Assembly (NCBI RefSeq): GCF_014647675.1
Contig: NZ_BMPQ01000018.1
Location: forward strand, 1-64,000
Reading direction: 5' to 3'
Source of the DNA: Streptomyces flaveus
GTDB lineage: Bacteria > Actinomycetota > Actinomycetes > Streptomycetales > Streptomycetaceae
Length of the DNA stretch: 64,000 nt
A program made the translations under genes and the position numbers. Under the pieces are notes generated by a model that did not search any database, was not told where the DNA came from, and saw only the letters and a list, made by a program, of their open reading frames with translations. This document shows, piece after piece, positions 1 through 8,094 of the stretch (positions are counted from its first letter, which is position 1; every line of letters starts with the position of its first letter).

Positions 1-135
1 CCCCAACTCCCGTATCTGCGCCCGGACGGCCTGGGGGCCGCGGGCGTCGGCCACCTGGACGTCGTGACCGGCCGTGCTGAGTTTGGCGGCGAGGTTCCCG
101 CCGATGGCACCGGCACCTATGACAGTAATTTTCAT
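1..135 (-). CDS. NAD(P)-binding oxidoreductase, N-terminal part only (runs off window)
   Basis: The first 45 codons of a leftward gene are visible. They form a Rossmann nucleotide-binding start, M-K-I-T-V followed by the dinucleotide motif IGAGAIGG. An acidic/basic region then suggests NADP binding of the kind seen in NADPH:F420 oxidoreductase-like and related 'NAD(P)-binding' proteins. The ATG is preceded by AAGGAA seven bases upstream, which supports this start. The gene lies 111 bp downstream of, and in the same direction as, the TetR-type regulator at 247-840, so it may be that regulator's target. The fold is clear, but the substrate cannot be judged because the rest of the protein is outside the window. 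Confidence 0.75.
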   Translation of the reverse strand, partial: MKITVIGAGAIGGNLAAKLSTAGHDVQVADARGPQAVRAQIRELG

Positions 136-246
136 GATGTGTTCCTTGAGAGGTCGTGCCGCCCCCGGGGGCGGTGCGAGGTGATGGCCGGGGGGTGGTG
201 CCGCCTGGCGTTGCGGGGGTCGGGGCGGGGCGGGGTGTCGGGCGGT

Positions 247-840
247 TTACGCCTGGGTGTCCTGCCGGCGGTAGCCGCTCGCGATGAGTGTGCGGAGCCG
301 GTCGAGCGACTCCTCGTCGGCGCCGGTGCCCTTGATCCAGGCAACGGAACAGGCCGCGAGGAACAGGTCGTTGCCCCGCACCGAGTCGCGCACGTGCCCG
401 GTGAGTTGCGCGGCTTGCACGTACTGATCGGTGGCGGTGATGAGGGTGTGGCAGGGGATGGTGAGCGGGTTGTCCGGCTCCTGCGCGCGGGCCGCGGCCA
501 TGAGCGGGTCCGGCAGGCCGCTGAAGGCGCTGAAGTACTCCTCCATCGCGCGCAGCCACTGTTCCAGCGCCTGGGCGGGGTCGGCGAGCTGATCGATGCC
601 GGCCTGGCGGGCGACCAGTTCCTCGGAGCGGGTGTGCAGCACGGCCGCCAGCAGTGCTTCCCGGGTGGGGAAGTGCCGGTACAGGGTGCCGGGTCCGACG
701 CCTGCCTCCTTGGCCACCGCCTCCAGGGAGGTGCCGACTCCGTGCTGCAGGAAGTGACGCTGCGCGGTCTCCAGGAGGGCGGTGCGGTTGCGCTGGACGT
801 CCGCGCGGGGCTTGCGTTCGCGCTGTTCGCCGGCGCTCAT
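247..840 (-). CDS. TetR/AcrR family transcriptional regulator
   Basis: A 197-residue one-component repressor-type protein. The N-terminal helix-turn-helix (about residues 15-62) carries the family signature VAKEAGVGPGTLYRHFP, and the rest is an all-helical ligand/dimer domain of the SbtR-like kind. Length is normal for the family. The upstream region (877-930) holds two copies of a palindrome with CGGA...TCCG arms, a likely self-operator. The reductase-like gene starting at 135 follows in the same direction and is the obvious candidate target. The ligand is unknown. Confidence 0.9.
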   Translation of the reverse strand: MSAGEQRERKPRADVQRNRTALLETAQRHFLQHGVGTSLEAVAKEAGVGPGTLYRHFPTREALLAAVLHTRSEELVARQAGIDQLADPAQALEQWLRAMEEYFSAFSGLPDPLMAAARAQEPDNPLTIPCHTLITATDQYVQAAQLTGHVRDSVRGNDLFLAACSVAWIKGTGADEESLDRLRTLIASGYRRQDTQA

Positions 841-876
841 GCGCCCTCCTGCCTGCCGTGATCGTGCGGCCGCATC

Positions 877-930
877 AAAACGGATGCTGCCTCCGTACGC
901 ATTCGAGAATAAAACGGAGGCGGCATCCGG
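877..930. promoter_or_regulatory. Twin TetR-type operators upstream of the regulator
   Basis: Two similar 20-mers begin at 877 and 911. Both have the form AAAACGGA, then seven bases, then TCCG. The segments 881-896 and 914-929 are also inverted relative to each other with 15 of 16 positions matching. The pair sits 37-90 bp upstream of the TetR gene start. The shape is typical of TetR operators; assignment to this regulator is inferred from position. Confidence 0.6.
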
Positions 931-1093
931 TCAAATGGGCGGCCCGAGCGCGGAGCCCGGACCTCGCAGGGGGCGCGACATGTTTGGCCGTAGAGCGCAG
1001 GGCAAAAGCCGTGCGGGCTGCACCATTCCAGGGTGCCCTTGTCCGGCCCCTCCCGCGCCGAGTCCGGCCCGGTCCCGGTCCCGGTCCCGGACG

Positions 1094-1930
1094 TCAGGGG
1101 GTGAGCTGTTGGTGTCCGATGACGGAGAGCAGTTCGAGTTTGCTGTGGCTCTCCGTGCCGGGGCGCGTGGTCAGCACCACCAGGGTCTGCGCGCGGTTCT
1201 CGGTGTACAGGAGCTGGGCGTCGACGTCGATGCGGCCGAGTTCGGGATGGAGGACGGTCTTGCAGTCGCCGTAGCGGGCGACCTCCTGAAGTTCCCACAT
1301 GCGGACGAACTCGGGGCTGTGTTCCTGGAGTTCGGCGAGGATCCGGGCGGCTCGGGGGGTGTCGCTGCCGGCTGTCAGCGCGGCCCGCAGGCGTGCTGCC
1401 TGGGCGCGGCCGTGGCGTTCGTGGGCCTCCTCGGGATACACCAGACGTTCGGCCGGGTCCATGAACCAGCGGTAGTAGCCGCTGCTGGCCAGACCGGTGT
1501 GGCGGGTCTGGTCGCCGAGCAGTGCGACGGCCAAGGGGTTCATCGCGAGAGTGTCGACCAGGTCGGTCGTTACCAGGGCCGGGGTGTCGTCCAGGCGGTC
1601 CAGGACCCGCAGCAGCGTCGGGCTGACATGCTCAGAGCGGTGGAAGCGGGCCGGGGCGTTGTGGCCGATGAGGACGAAGAGGTGGTCGCGTTCGTCCAGG
1701 GTCAGCCGCAGTGCCCGGGCGAGAGCTTCGGTGATCTGGACGGAGGGCTGCGGAGCACGCTGCTGTTCCAGCCGGGCGTAGTAGTCGGTGGACATGCCGG
1801 CGAGCTGCGCGACCTCCTCGCGGCGCAGCCCTTGGGTACGCCTGCGCGGCCCCTCGACCAGCCCGACGTCGCGGGGCCGCAGCGTCTCACGCCGGTAACG
1901 CAGGAATTCCGCCAGTTCCTTCTTGTCCAT
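1094..1930 (-). CDS. XRE-family regulator with MmyB-like ligand-binding domain
   Basis: A 278-residue protein when started at the ATG at 1930, which has GAGGA about nine bases upstream. The longer open frame upstream is not coding-like. The N-terminal XRE helix-turn-helix (about residues 10-80) contains GLRREEVAQLAGMSTDYYA. The C-terminal half matches the PAS-like MmyB ligand domain, with features such as LVTTDLVDTLAMNPLA, YRWFMDP and the conserved ELGRIDVDAQLL. In Streptomyces such regulators are often encoded next to a short-chain dehydrogenase. Here one follows the same strand upstream (2438-3187), and both genes carry the same motif ahead of them. Confidence 0.9.
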   Translation of the reverse strand: MDKKELAEFLRYRRETLRPRDVGLVEGPRRRTQGLRREEVAQLAGMSTDYYARLEQQRAPQPSVQITEALARALRLTLDERDHLFVLIGHNAPARFHRSEHVSPTLLRVLDRLDDTPALVTTDLVDTLAMNPLAVALLGDQTRHTGLASSGYYRWFMDPAERLVYPEEAHERHGRAQAARLRAALTAGSDTPRAARILAELQEHSPEFVRMWELQEVARYGDCKTVLHPELGRIDVDAQLLYTENRAQTLVVLTTRPGTESHSKLELLSVIGHQQLTP

Positions 1931-1960
1931 GGCCCCATCCTCGTCGCATCCCGCCCGGCT

Positions 1961-1983
1961 ATCCAGAGACCGCCGATCCATGG
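1961..1983 (-). promoter_or_regulatory. Operator motif ahead of the XRE/MmyB regulator
   Basis: On the minus strand this reads CCATGGATCGGCGGTCTCTG, 31-53 bp upstream of the regulator start. It matches the element at 3279-3298 at 18 of 20 positions. The core is an imperfect inverted repeat with a GCC/GGC centre. The shared motif upstream of two neighbouring genes suggests a common regulator, most simply the XRE protein itself. Confidence 0.55.
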
Positions 1984-2437
1984 CTGAGCCCTCCCCTTCT
2001 GCCCGCGCGAAGCCGCTCGTACGGCCGACGCCGAGGGCGCGCGCAGCCAGAAGACCCGATGGTCCCTTGACCTGCCTGGCCCGCTGGGAAATTCGCCGAC
2101 CGTCGGCGGTGCGGCGCAGACCGTCGGTATGGAAGACGGCCTGCGGCGACGGTCCCCCGTCGAGGACACCCAACGCTTTGACCGGTCCCGAGCCTCGTCG
2201 CCCGGCCGACAGGACTATGTTCGCCGTGTCAGACGGCCGCTCGCGTGCCCCTCGGCGCTCAGGAAAGAGCCGGTCGCCTCCAGTGCGACGACCGGGGCGA
2301 AGCCGAAGGCGCTTCCTGACCGTTCCGCGTCTTGGGCGAGGACCTCCCCGAAGCGGGTCGAGCTCGCGTTCGCCCATGCTGTGGCCCCACAGGACCCGCC
2401 TGTGTGCTGTTGTTCCGCGTCGGGCATTTCGGGTCGG

Positions 2438-3187
2438 TCAGCTGCCGGTCATCATGGCGAGGACGTCGTCGTAGGAGCCGTTGGCCACCGCGTCGCGGAT
2501 GAACCTGGCGGGCTCGACGACCAGCTCCTTCCCGTCGGGCTTCTCACGCAGCAGGCCGAGGACCTCGGTGAGGAAATCGTCCAACGGCATGGACTGCTCG
2601 CTGTCCTGCTGGCCCATCAGCGTCGTGCGCACGCCCGCCGGGACCACCTCGACCACCTGGACACCGGCGCCGGCACCGGCGAGCTGGATGCGCAGGCTCT
2701 CGGAGAAGGAGTGCAGCGCGGCCTTGGTCGCGCTGTAGGTCGGCGTGCTCGGGAACGGGACGAACGCCAGCGCCGAGGTGACGTTCATGACGACCGCGTC
2801 GTCCTTGCCCACCAGCAGCGGCAGGAAGGCGTACGTCATCCGGATCGTGCCCAGCAGATTGACCGTGACGTGATCCTCGGCGACCTGGAGTCCGGCCGGG
2901 TCGAGGAGGTTCTCCGGCAGCATGATGCCGGCGTTGTTGACCAGGACGTTCAGCCCCGGGTGGCTCGCCGCCACGGTCTCACGGGCCCGGGCGATCGAGT
3001 CGGGGTCCGCGACATCGAGGACGAGTGCGTCGATGCCCGGGTGCTCGGCCGTGATCTCGTCGAGGAGTTCCTTGCGCCGGCCGGCGACGATCACCTTGTT
3101 GCCGGCCTCGTGCAGGCGCAGGGCCAGGCCGAGGCCGATGCCCGAGGTGCCGCCGGTGATCAGGATCGTGTTGCCGGTCATCTTCAT
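2438..3187 (-). CDS. Short-chain dehydrogenase/reductase (DltE-like SDR)
   Basis: A 249-residue classical SDR, predicted to be a cytosolic NAD(P)-dependent oxidoreductase. The glycine-rich cofactor motif TGGTSGIG is at residues 11-18, NNAG near 88, and the catalytic YSATK near 154, with a conserved Ser about 13 residues before the Tyr. An AAGGAG ribosome site lies nine bases before the first of two nearby ATGs. The 508-bp space between its stop and the XRE gene start (1931-2437) shows no convincing gene. The shared upstream motif and adjacency make it the likely target of the XRE/MmyB regulator. The substrate is not deducible. Confidence 0.9.
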   Translation of the reverse strand: MKMTGNTILITGGTSGIGLGLALRLHEAGNKVIVAGRRKELLDEITAEHPGIDALVLDVADPDSIARARETVAASHPGLNVLVNNAGIMLPENLLDPAGLQVAEDHVTVNLLGTIRMTYAFLPLLVGKDDAVVMNVTSALAFVPFPSTPTYSATKAALHSFSESLRIQLAGAGAGVQVVEVVPAGVRTTLMGQQDSEQSMPLDDFLTEVLGLLREKPDGKELVVEPARFIRDAVANGSYDDVLAMMTGS

Positions 3188-3276
3188 GGGGTCTTGCTCC
3201 TTCGGTACGGCGGGCCGGTGAGCGCCCGCAGCCTCGACCGTAGGAGCGCCCGTGCGGGGGCGGGAGAGGAAGGTTT

Positions 3277-3298
3277 ATCCATGGACCGGCGGTCCCTG
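3277..3298 (+). promoter_or_regulatory. Operator motif ahead of the SDR gene
   Basis: Contains CCATGGACCGGCGGTCCCTG with perfect five-base arms GGACC/GGTCC around a three-base centre, about 90 bp upstream of the SDR start. It is the better-conserved partner of the motif at 1961-1983. The rest of 3188-3499 holds GGT/GGC-rich sequence without a recognisable gene. Confidence 0.55.
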
Positions 3299-3499
3299 CC
3301 TCGTGAAGCGGCCCTGCGCAGCGGATCCGGTGTCGTGGGCGGTGGAGGTGGAGGTGGCGGCGATGGTGACGTCGATGCCGAGGCGGTCGGCGTCGGATGA
3401 GGCGACGTCGAGGGCGGTGACCGAGCCGCCCGGCGCATCCCTGATGCAGGGGGGATTGATGTGTTACATGCCACCTTCAGCACTATCCGCCAGGGAAGG

Positions 3500-3952
3500 T
3501 CACCGGGACCGGCAGCACTCCTGCGCCACCGAGACGAAGGCCAGCTTCGCGCGCTTGAGTTCGTCCGGCCTCTCATGGCGTCTCAGACAGTCGACGAGAT
3601 GCTGCGCCGCGGCGGCGGCATCCGGCGGGCCTTCCAGGAGCACCCCGCCCAGGGCTCGTTGCAGCAGGACGTCGTCGGCCTGACCCCGCCCGTTCCGCTC
3701 GGTGAGGATCCTGGTCTCCGCGGCTCCGAGGAACTCCGCGTAGGTCTGGCGGCGGAGGGCGAACTCGCGGTGGTCGGACTCGGCGCGAAGCGTCATGCGA
3801 ACCGATTCGAGCAGCGCGTCAGCCTGGCGCTCGCCCGCGTGGCGCGCGGCTGCGGCCTGCCGGATGCCGGCGCTGCGGGCGTACCAGCCGGTGACGATGC
3901 TGCCCGCGATCGCCGATCCCGCGGCGATCAGTGCGATTCCCCAGTCACTCAT
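3500..3952 (-). CDS. Small membrane-anchored protein of unknown function
   Basis: 150 residues from the ATG at 3952, which has GAGGATGG about eight bases upstream. An in-frame ATG at 4018 lacks such a site. The N-terminus is one hydrophobic helix (WGIALIAAGSAIAGSIVTGW), followed by a long charged, helical cytoplasmic part rich in Arg, Glu and Ala with heptad-like spacing. This is the layout of many small Streptomyces membrane proteins that have no assigned role. It is divergent from the glycerophosphotransferase-fold gene. Function unknown. Confidence 0.65.
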   Translation of the reverse strand: MSDWGIALIAAGSAIAGSIVTGWYARSAGIRQAAAARHAGERQADALLESVRMTLRAESDHREFALRRQTYAEFLGAAETRILTERNGRGQADDVLLQRALGGVLLEGPPDAAAAAQHLVDCLRRHERPDELKRAKLAFVSVAQECCRSR

Positions 3953-4144
3953 GCCGCCATCCTCGCGATCAGCCACGGTATGCCACACCGCCCTTGCCGA
4001 ATGTGCGGTGTGGATCACTCTCGGCAGCCTTCGAACAGCGCGCGATAGGATCGGATCATGTCGCCCGACGACACCAACGAACCTGCCCCGACCTGCGGAA
4101 ACAGCAGTTTCCGCCCGCCGGTTCCCGGTAGACTGAACACTCGT

Positions 4145-4207
4145 GGGCGACGGGCGACGGGCGACGGGCGACGGGCGACGGGCGACGGGCGACGGGCGAC
4201 GGGCGAC
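4145..4207 (+). repeat. Nine perfect tandem copies of the heptamer GGGCGAC
   Basis: The unit GGGCGAC is repeated nine times without error and followed by a further GGG. Seven is not a multiple of three, so each gain or loss of a unit shifts the reading frame. The array lies between three possible starts (ATG 4058, GTG 4143, GTG 4234) and the gene that continues from 4234. Without change, only the GTG at 4234 reads into that gene. Confidence 0.95.
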
Positions 4208-4233
4208 GGGTTCTGTTCGCGGCTCGGTCGGCG

Positions 4234-5847
4234 GTGGCCTTGTACCGCCTGCTCGACGTTCTGCCCGTCTTCTCCGGTGACGACCGGATCAGCCGCCTGT
4301 TCACTCTCGTCCCCGGGTCCGACTTCGGAGCCGACGCCCTCTCCGCGATCGACGCCCTCGGAGCCCGTACGGTGCCGTGGAGCGAAGCGTGCGGTCGTAC
4401 GTACGACATGGTCGTCGCCGCGAGTCCGAAGGGGGACCTGAGGCTGCTGCGCGGCCCGCACGTCCTTGTGCCGCACGGCGCGGGCTTCAACAAGTCGATC
4501 CCCGGCGAAGGTTCGGCCGACTCGGCGTCCGGGCTGGATCCGGCGTATCTGCGACGGCCCGACCACGACGCTCCGATAGCGCTGCACGCCCTGGCCCATC
4601 CCGATCAGGTCGCCAGGCTGGCCGCCACGGACCCGCGGGCCGCCCGGCACGCGAAGGTGATCGGCGACCTCACTCTGGAACGCGTCCTCGCCTCGACGTC
4701 CCTGCGCGACCGCTACCGGGCGGCGCTGGGCACCGGGGCCCGCGAGCTGCTGGTCCTGGTCTCCACGTGGGGGCCGGAGTCCCTCATCCGGCAACACCCC
4801 GGACTGCCCGCCCGACTCGCGGCCCAACTGCCCCACGACGAATACCAGTTGGCGCTCGTAGTCCATCCCAACGAGCGCGGCCTGCTCGGGACGTACGAAC
4901 TGACCGAACGTCTGGCGCCCGCCCTCGACGCGGGGATGATCCTCCCGGATCCGCACGAGGAGTGGGCCTCCGTCCTGATCGCCGCTGACGCCCTGGTCAC
5001 CGACCACGGATCGGCCGCCCTGTACTACTGCGCCGCCCGGGACCGCCCCGTCGTGAGCGTCCACCGAGGCGGCGGCGAACTGATCCCCGGCAGCCCGATG
5101 GGCGTACTCCTCGACCGGATACCGCAGTTGGGACGCGCCGAGAACATCGCCGACGCACTGCGGGCGTATCGGCCGGGTCCTGGGCACGCCGCCGCCGAGG
5201 CCGCGTTCGCGCCCCCCGGTGATGCCGTCGACCGCCTGCGAACCGAGGTCTACGCCCTGCTCGGTCTCGCGCCGCCCATCCACGGCTTCACCCCCCGGCC
5301 GCTGCCCCCGCCCGCGCCCGCCACGCGTGTCCCGGCGGCGTTCGACGTCCACGTGGAGACCACCGCGGCCGGCACCCGGATCACCCGGCACCCGGCCGGC
5401 ACCGGGCCGCCCGGCCACCACCTGGCCGTGGAGCACGGCTCCGCAGGCGAACAACTCGCCCGTTCCGCAGGCCTGTTGTACCGTCGCCCGCTCCCGGCGT
5501 CCACCGCCCCCGTGGACCTGGCCTGGACCGCCGACGGGTGGACCCGGCACGCCCTGTCCGCCTACCCGAACTGCCGCTCGGCCGCGGCCCTGCTGCCGTC
5601 CGGCCGGTGCCTGCTCCGAGTCCGCGGCCATGAACAGACGTACGCCGTCCAGGTCGAACCGCGGTCCGAAGAAGGCCGGATCGTACGGATCGACCCGGCC
5701 GTCGCTCTGTCGGCCGCGCACGCCCGGCTGGTCTCCCCTCAACCCGCCCCTGACAGCCACACCGTGCTGAACTGCCTCATCGGAGAGCGCACTTTCCGCA
5801 TCACCCTCCGCCCGGCCACGGACACCGAAGCAACGCAGGTGATCTAG
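4234..5847 (+). CDS. CDP-glycerol glycerophosphotransferase-fold (GT-B-like) protein
   Basis: 537 residues from the GTG at 4234. The body resembles the nucleotide-sugar/CDP-glycerol glycerophosphotransferase fold. It has an early HGAGFNKS motif, VVHPNE in the middle, and the family-like block VTDHGSAALYYCAARDRPVV, normally the donor-binding part. A further C-terminal domain of about 190 residues starts after a proline-rich linker and is not recognised. Related Streptomyces genes are often mislabelled as translation initiation factor. The protein starts abruptly at ALYRLLDVLPVF, so an N-terminal extension from ATG 4058 or GTG 4143 is possible, but these are out of frame by the heptamer array. 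The gene ends four bases inside the convergent STAND gene. Confidence 0.7.
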   Translation: MALYRLLDVLPVFSGDDRISRLFTLVPGSDFGADALSAIDALGARTVPWSEACGRTYDMVVAASPKGDLRLLRGPHVLVPHGAGFNKSIPGEGSADSASGLDPAYLRRPDHDAPIALHALAHPDQVARLAATDPRAARHAKVIGDLTLERVLASTSLRDRYRAALGTGARELLVLVSTWGPESLIRQHPGLPARLAAQLPHDEYQLALVVHPNERGLLGTYELTERLAPALDAGMILPDPHEEWASVLIAADALVTDHGSAALYYCAARDRPVVSVHRGGGELIPGSPMGVLLDRIPQLGRAENIADALRAYRPGPGHAAAEAAFAPPGDAVDRLRTEVYALLGLAPPIHGFTPRPLPPPAPATRVPAAFDVHVETTAAGTRITRHPAGTGPPGHHLAVEHGSAGEQLARSAGLLYRRPLPASTAPVDLAWTADGWTRHALSAYPNCRSAAALLPSGRCLLRVRGHEQTYAVQVEPRSEEGRIVRIDPAVALSAAHARLVSPQPAPDSHTVLNCLIGERTFRITLRPATDTEATQVI

Positions 5848-7862
5848 ACGAGGCCGTTGCGCCGTCGGAGAGTCCGGGCCGCCGCACGATGCTCCTCGGC
5901 CTCCACCAAGTGCCCTTCGGCTGTGTCCAGTTCGGCAAGCGCGTCGTGGACGCGTGCCAGATCGAAGCCCGAGCGCCGCCTGTCGGCCCGCTCGAGCGAC
6001 TGCTGGTACAGCTCACGGGCCTCGTCCGTCCGGCCGAGGCGGTGCAGGACACCGGCGAGGGCGAACGCCGAGCGTCCGATCAGCCTCTCGCGCTTCTTCG
6101 CCACGAACCCGGTGTACGCCTCGGACAGCAGACGATGCGCTGTCCCAAGGTCATCCGCCTTCGCGCTCGCCTCTCCCATCCGATAGGTCTGGAGCAGGAC
6201 GCCGTAGGGGTTGGGGATCGCCCGGTGCATGTCGCGGGAGCCGGCGAAGTCGGCCAGAGCGGCACTCCACTCACCCCGTACGCCCTTGAGCATGCCGCGG
6301 AACTCGAGGGCTGACGCGGCGAGTTTGCGGTCCCGTTCGGAGTCCCCCAGCAGTTCAAGGGCGGACATCGCGCTGTCGAGCTGGACCTCGGCCTCGCTCA
6401 GTTCTCCCGACTCCCACAGCGGCCTGGCCAGCTGGCAGCGCGTACGCACCAGCCATCCCGCGTTTCCCCCGTGCCGGACCGCCGAGTCGACGGCGCGCCT
6501 GAAGACCTCGATGACCTCGGACTGGTGGGGATGGTCCAGAGCATGCGTCCACACGGGCTCGGACAGGGCCACGACCTCGGTGTCCATCCCACGGCCGTGG
6601 GCCAGGCGCGAGCACGCGAACAGCACATGGCGTTCCTCGTCCAGCCAACGGGCCGCGCGCTCGGCGCGTTCAGCCCGGACTTCGTCCTCCACGGCCGCTT
6701 CCGGATCCTGCAGTGGAACGTCCGGCACACCGGGAACAGGGTCGAGAAGATCCACGACGGTCAGCCGACGGCCGGCGGTGAACCGGTCGGCCAGCTGAGC
6801 CTGCCGCACGAACCAGCGCAGCAGCCTGGCCTGTGCCTCGGTCACCTCCCCGTCCGCCGCCTCCCGGCGGGACCGGCGCAGGGCGTGCCCGCGCTGCGGC
6901 CCGGGCAGCCTCATCTGGCCGGCCTCCGTCAGCGACAGCAGACGCAGGTCCAGCAATCCGGCCCGGTCCAGCTCCTCCAGGGCGTCCTGGCAGGCCTCCG
7001 GCTCCAGCCCCGACAACGCGGTGGCGGAGTGGAGTGTGAACGTCTCGCCGGGATGGTGCGGAAGCAACCGGTAGAGCAGGGCCGCCGGGCGGGACAGACC
7101 GGCGTAGGCCGTGTCCCAGATGTGCTCCACGCCGGACACGCCCTTCTCGTCCAACTCGGCCTGGAGGTCGGCGAGGATACGGGAGAGCGGGCGCAGCCGG
7201 TGCGTGCGCACCCACCGGCCCGCCACGTGCAGCGCCGCGGGGAGGCCGTCGCACAACCCGACCACCGCCCGCGCCGCCTCCGGGTCGGCGGCCAGCCGGT
7301 GGTCACGGACGATCAGTTCCAGCAGCTCCGTCGCCGCCCGCTCCTCCAGTGGCGGCAGCGCCAGATCCACCGCGGTTCCGGCTTCGAGGTCGTGGAGCGG
7401 ACCGTGACTCGTGGCTATCACCACGCTGTCGCCCGACGCCGGAAGCAGGGGGACGACCTCCGAGGCGTAGCGCGCGTTGTCCAGCAGGAGGACCAGATTC
7501 GCGTCGGAGGTCCTGTTCCAGTACTGCCTGCACCGAGCCGCGTACTGGGCCTGCACCTGGTCCGGCGCCACGTCGAGGGAGTTCAGCAACTGGGAGAGCA
7601 CATCACCGGGATCCAGCACGCCGTCCGCCCGGAAGTCGTCGAGGTCGACGGACAGCACACCATCGGCAAAGGGGCGGCGGTCGAGCAGAGTGCGGGCGAT
7701 CAGGCCGGCCAGCTCCGTCTTTCCCAGGCCGCCAGGACCGCTCAGCGCCAGGACCAGCGGACGGGAACGGCTCCGCCATTCCGTCACGGCGCGCAAGGCA
7801 CGTTCCCGCTCATCGTCGCGGTTGACGAAGTACACCGGCTCCGGCGGAAGTTCGACCCTCAC
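5844..7862 (-). CDS. STAND-type NB-ARC ATPase with C-terminal TPR-like repeats
   Basis: About 672 residues from the GTG at 7862, chosen because GAGGGGAC lies six bases upstream; ATG 7880 would add six residues. The P-loop GPGGLGKTEL is near residue 42 and Walker B LVLLLDNARY near 124, followed by the NB-ARC arrangement with LCDGLPAALHVAGRW near 205. The C-terminal 250 residues are alpha-helical repeats resembling TPRs (for example GEASAKADDLGTAHRLLSEA). No DNA-binding domain is present, unlike SARP-type relatives. STAND ATPases act as ligand-triggered molecular switches in signalling or conflict systems. The stop codon overlaps the end of the convergent gene. Confidence 0.85.
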   Translation of the reverse strand: MRVELPPEPVYFVNRDDERERALRAVTEWRSRSRPLVLALSGPGGLGKTELAGLIARTLLDRRPFADGVLSVDLDDFRADGVLDPGDVLSQLLNSLDVAPDQVQAQYAARCRQYWNRTSDANLVLLLDNARYASEVVPLLPASGDSVVIATSHGPLHDLEAGTAVDLALPPLEERAATELLELIVRDHRLAADPEAARAVVGLCDGLPAALHVAGRWVRTHRLRPLSRILADLQAELDEKGVSGVEHIWDTAYAGLSRPAALLYRLLPHHPGETFTLHSATALSGLEPEACQDALEELDRAGLLDLRLLSLTEAGQMRLPGPQRGHALRRSRREAADGEVTEAQARLLRWFVRQAQLADRFTAGRRLTVVDLLDPVPGVPDVPLQDPEAAVEDEVRAERAERAARWLDEERHVLFACSRLAHGRGMDTEVVALSEPVWTHALDHPHQSEVIEVFRRAVDSAVRHGGNAGWLVRTRCQLARPLWESGELSEAEVQLDSAMSALELLGDSERDRKLAASALEFRGMLKGVRGEWSAALADFAGSRDMHRAIPNPYGVLLQTYRMGEASAKADDLGTAHRLLSEAYTGFVAKKRERLIGRSAFALAGVLHRLGRTDEARELYQQSLERADRRRSGFDLARVHDALAELDTAEGHLVEAEEHRAAARTLRRRNGLV

Positions 7863-8094
7863 AACAGTCCCCTCGACCATCCGCAGTGCCCTGCACGCAC
7901 TTCCCGACGATCATGCACTCTAGAGACTTTCACCACCCGGTGCCCGGTATCCCGAAGACCCGAAAACCCCGGATCATCCGCGCTGCACCTCAACACCTCA
8001 ACACCCACGCACGGCACTTGTCGGACCTGCACAGGTTGCCCGGGGGCAGGATCCTGCACGCTTTACCGGTAACCGGTCGCGAGCGACATCGTGC

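Noticed and set aside
1068..1091. Four CCCGGT-type repeats as a second variable tract
   Set aside because: The unit is six bases (two codons), lies downstream of the XRE stop and is imperfect at its edges, so it would not shift any frame.
1094..2377. The 427-residue version of the XRE regulator
   Set aside because: The extra 149 residues are Arg/Gly-rich with no family match, and the ATG at 1930 has a good ribosome site and gives the normal family length.
2215..2427. A 70-codon minus-strand gene between the SDR and XRE genes
   Set aside because: No ribosome site, no recognised motif, and the codon pattern is not convincing; left as intergenic.
4145..4207. A CRISPR array
   Set aside because: The units are 7 bp and contiguous, without spacers; it is a simple tandem repeat.
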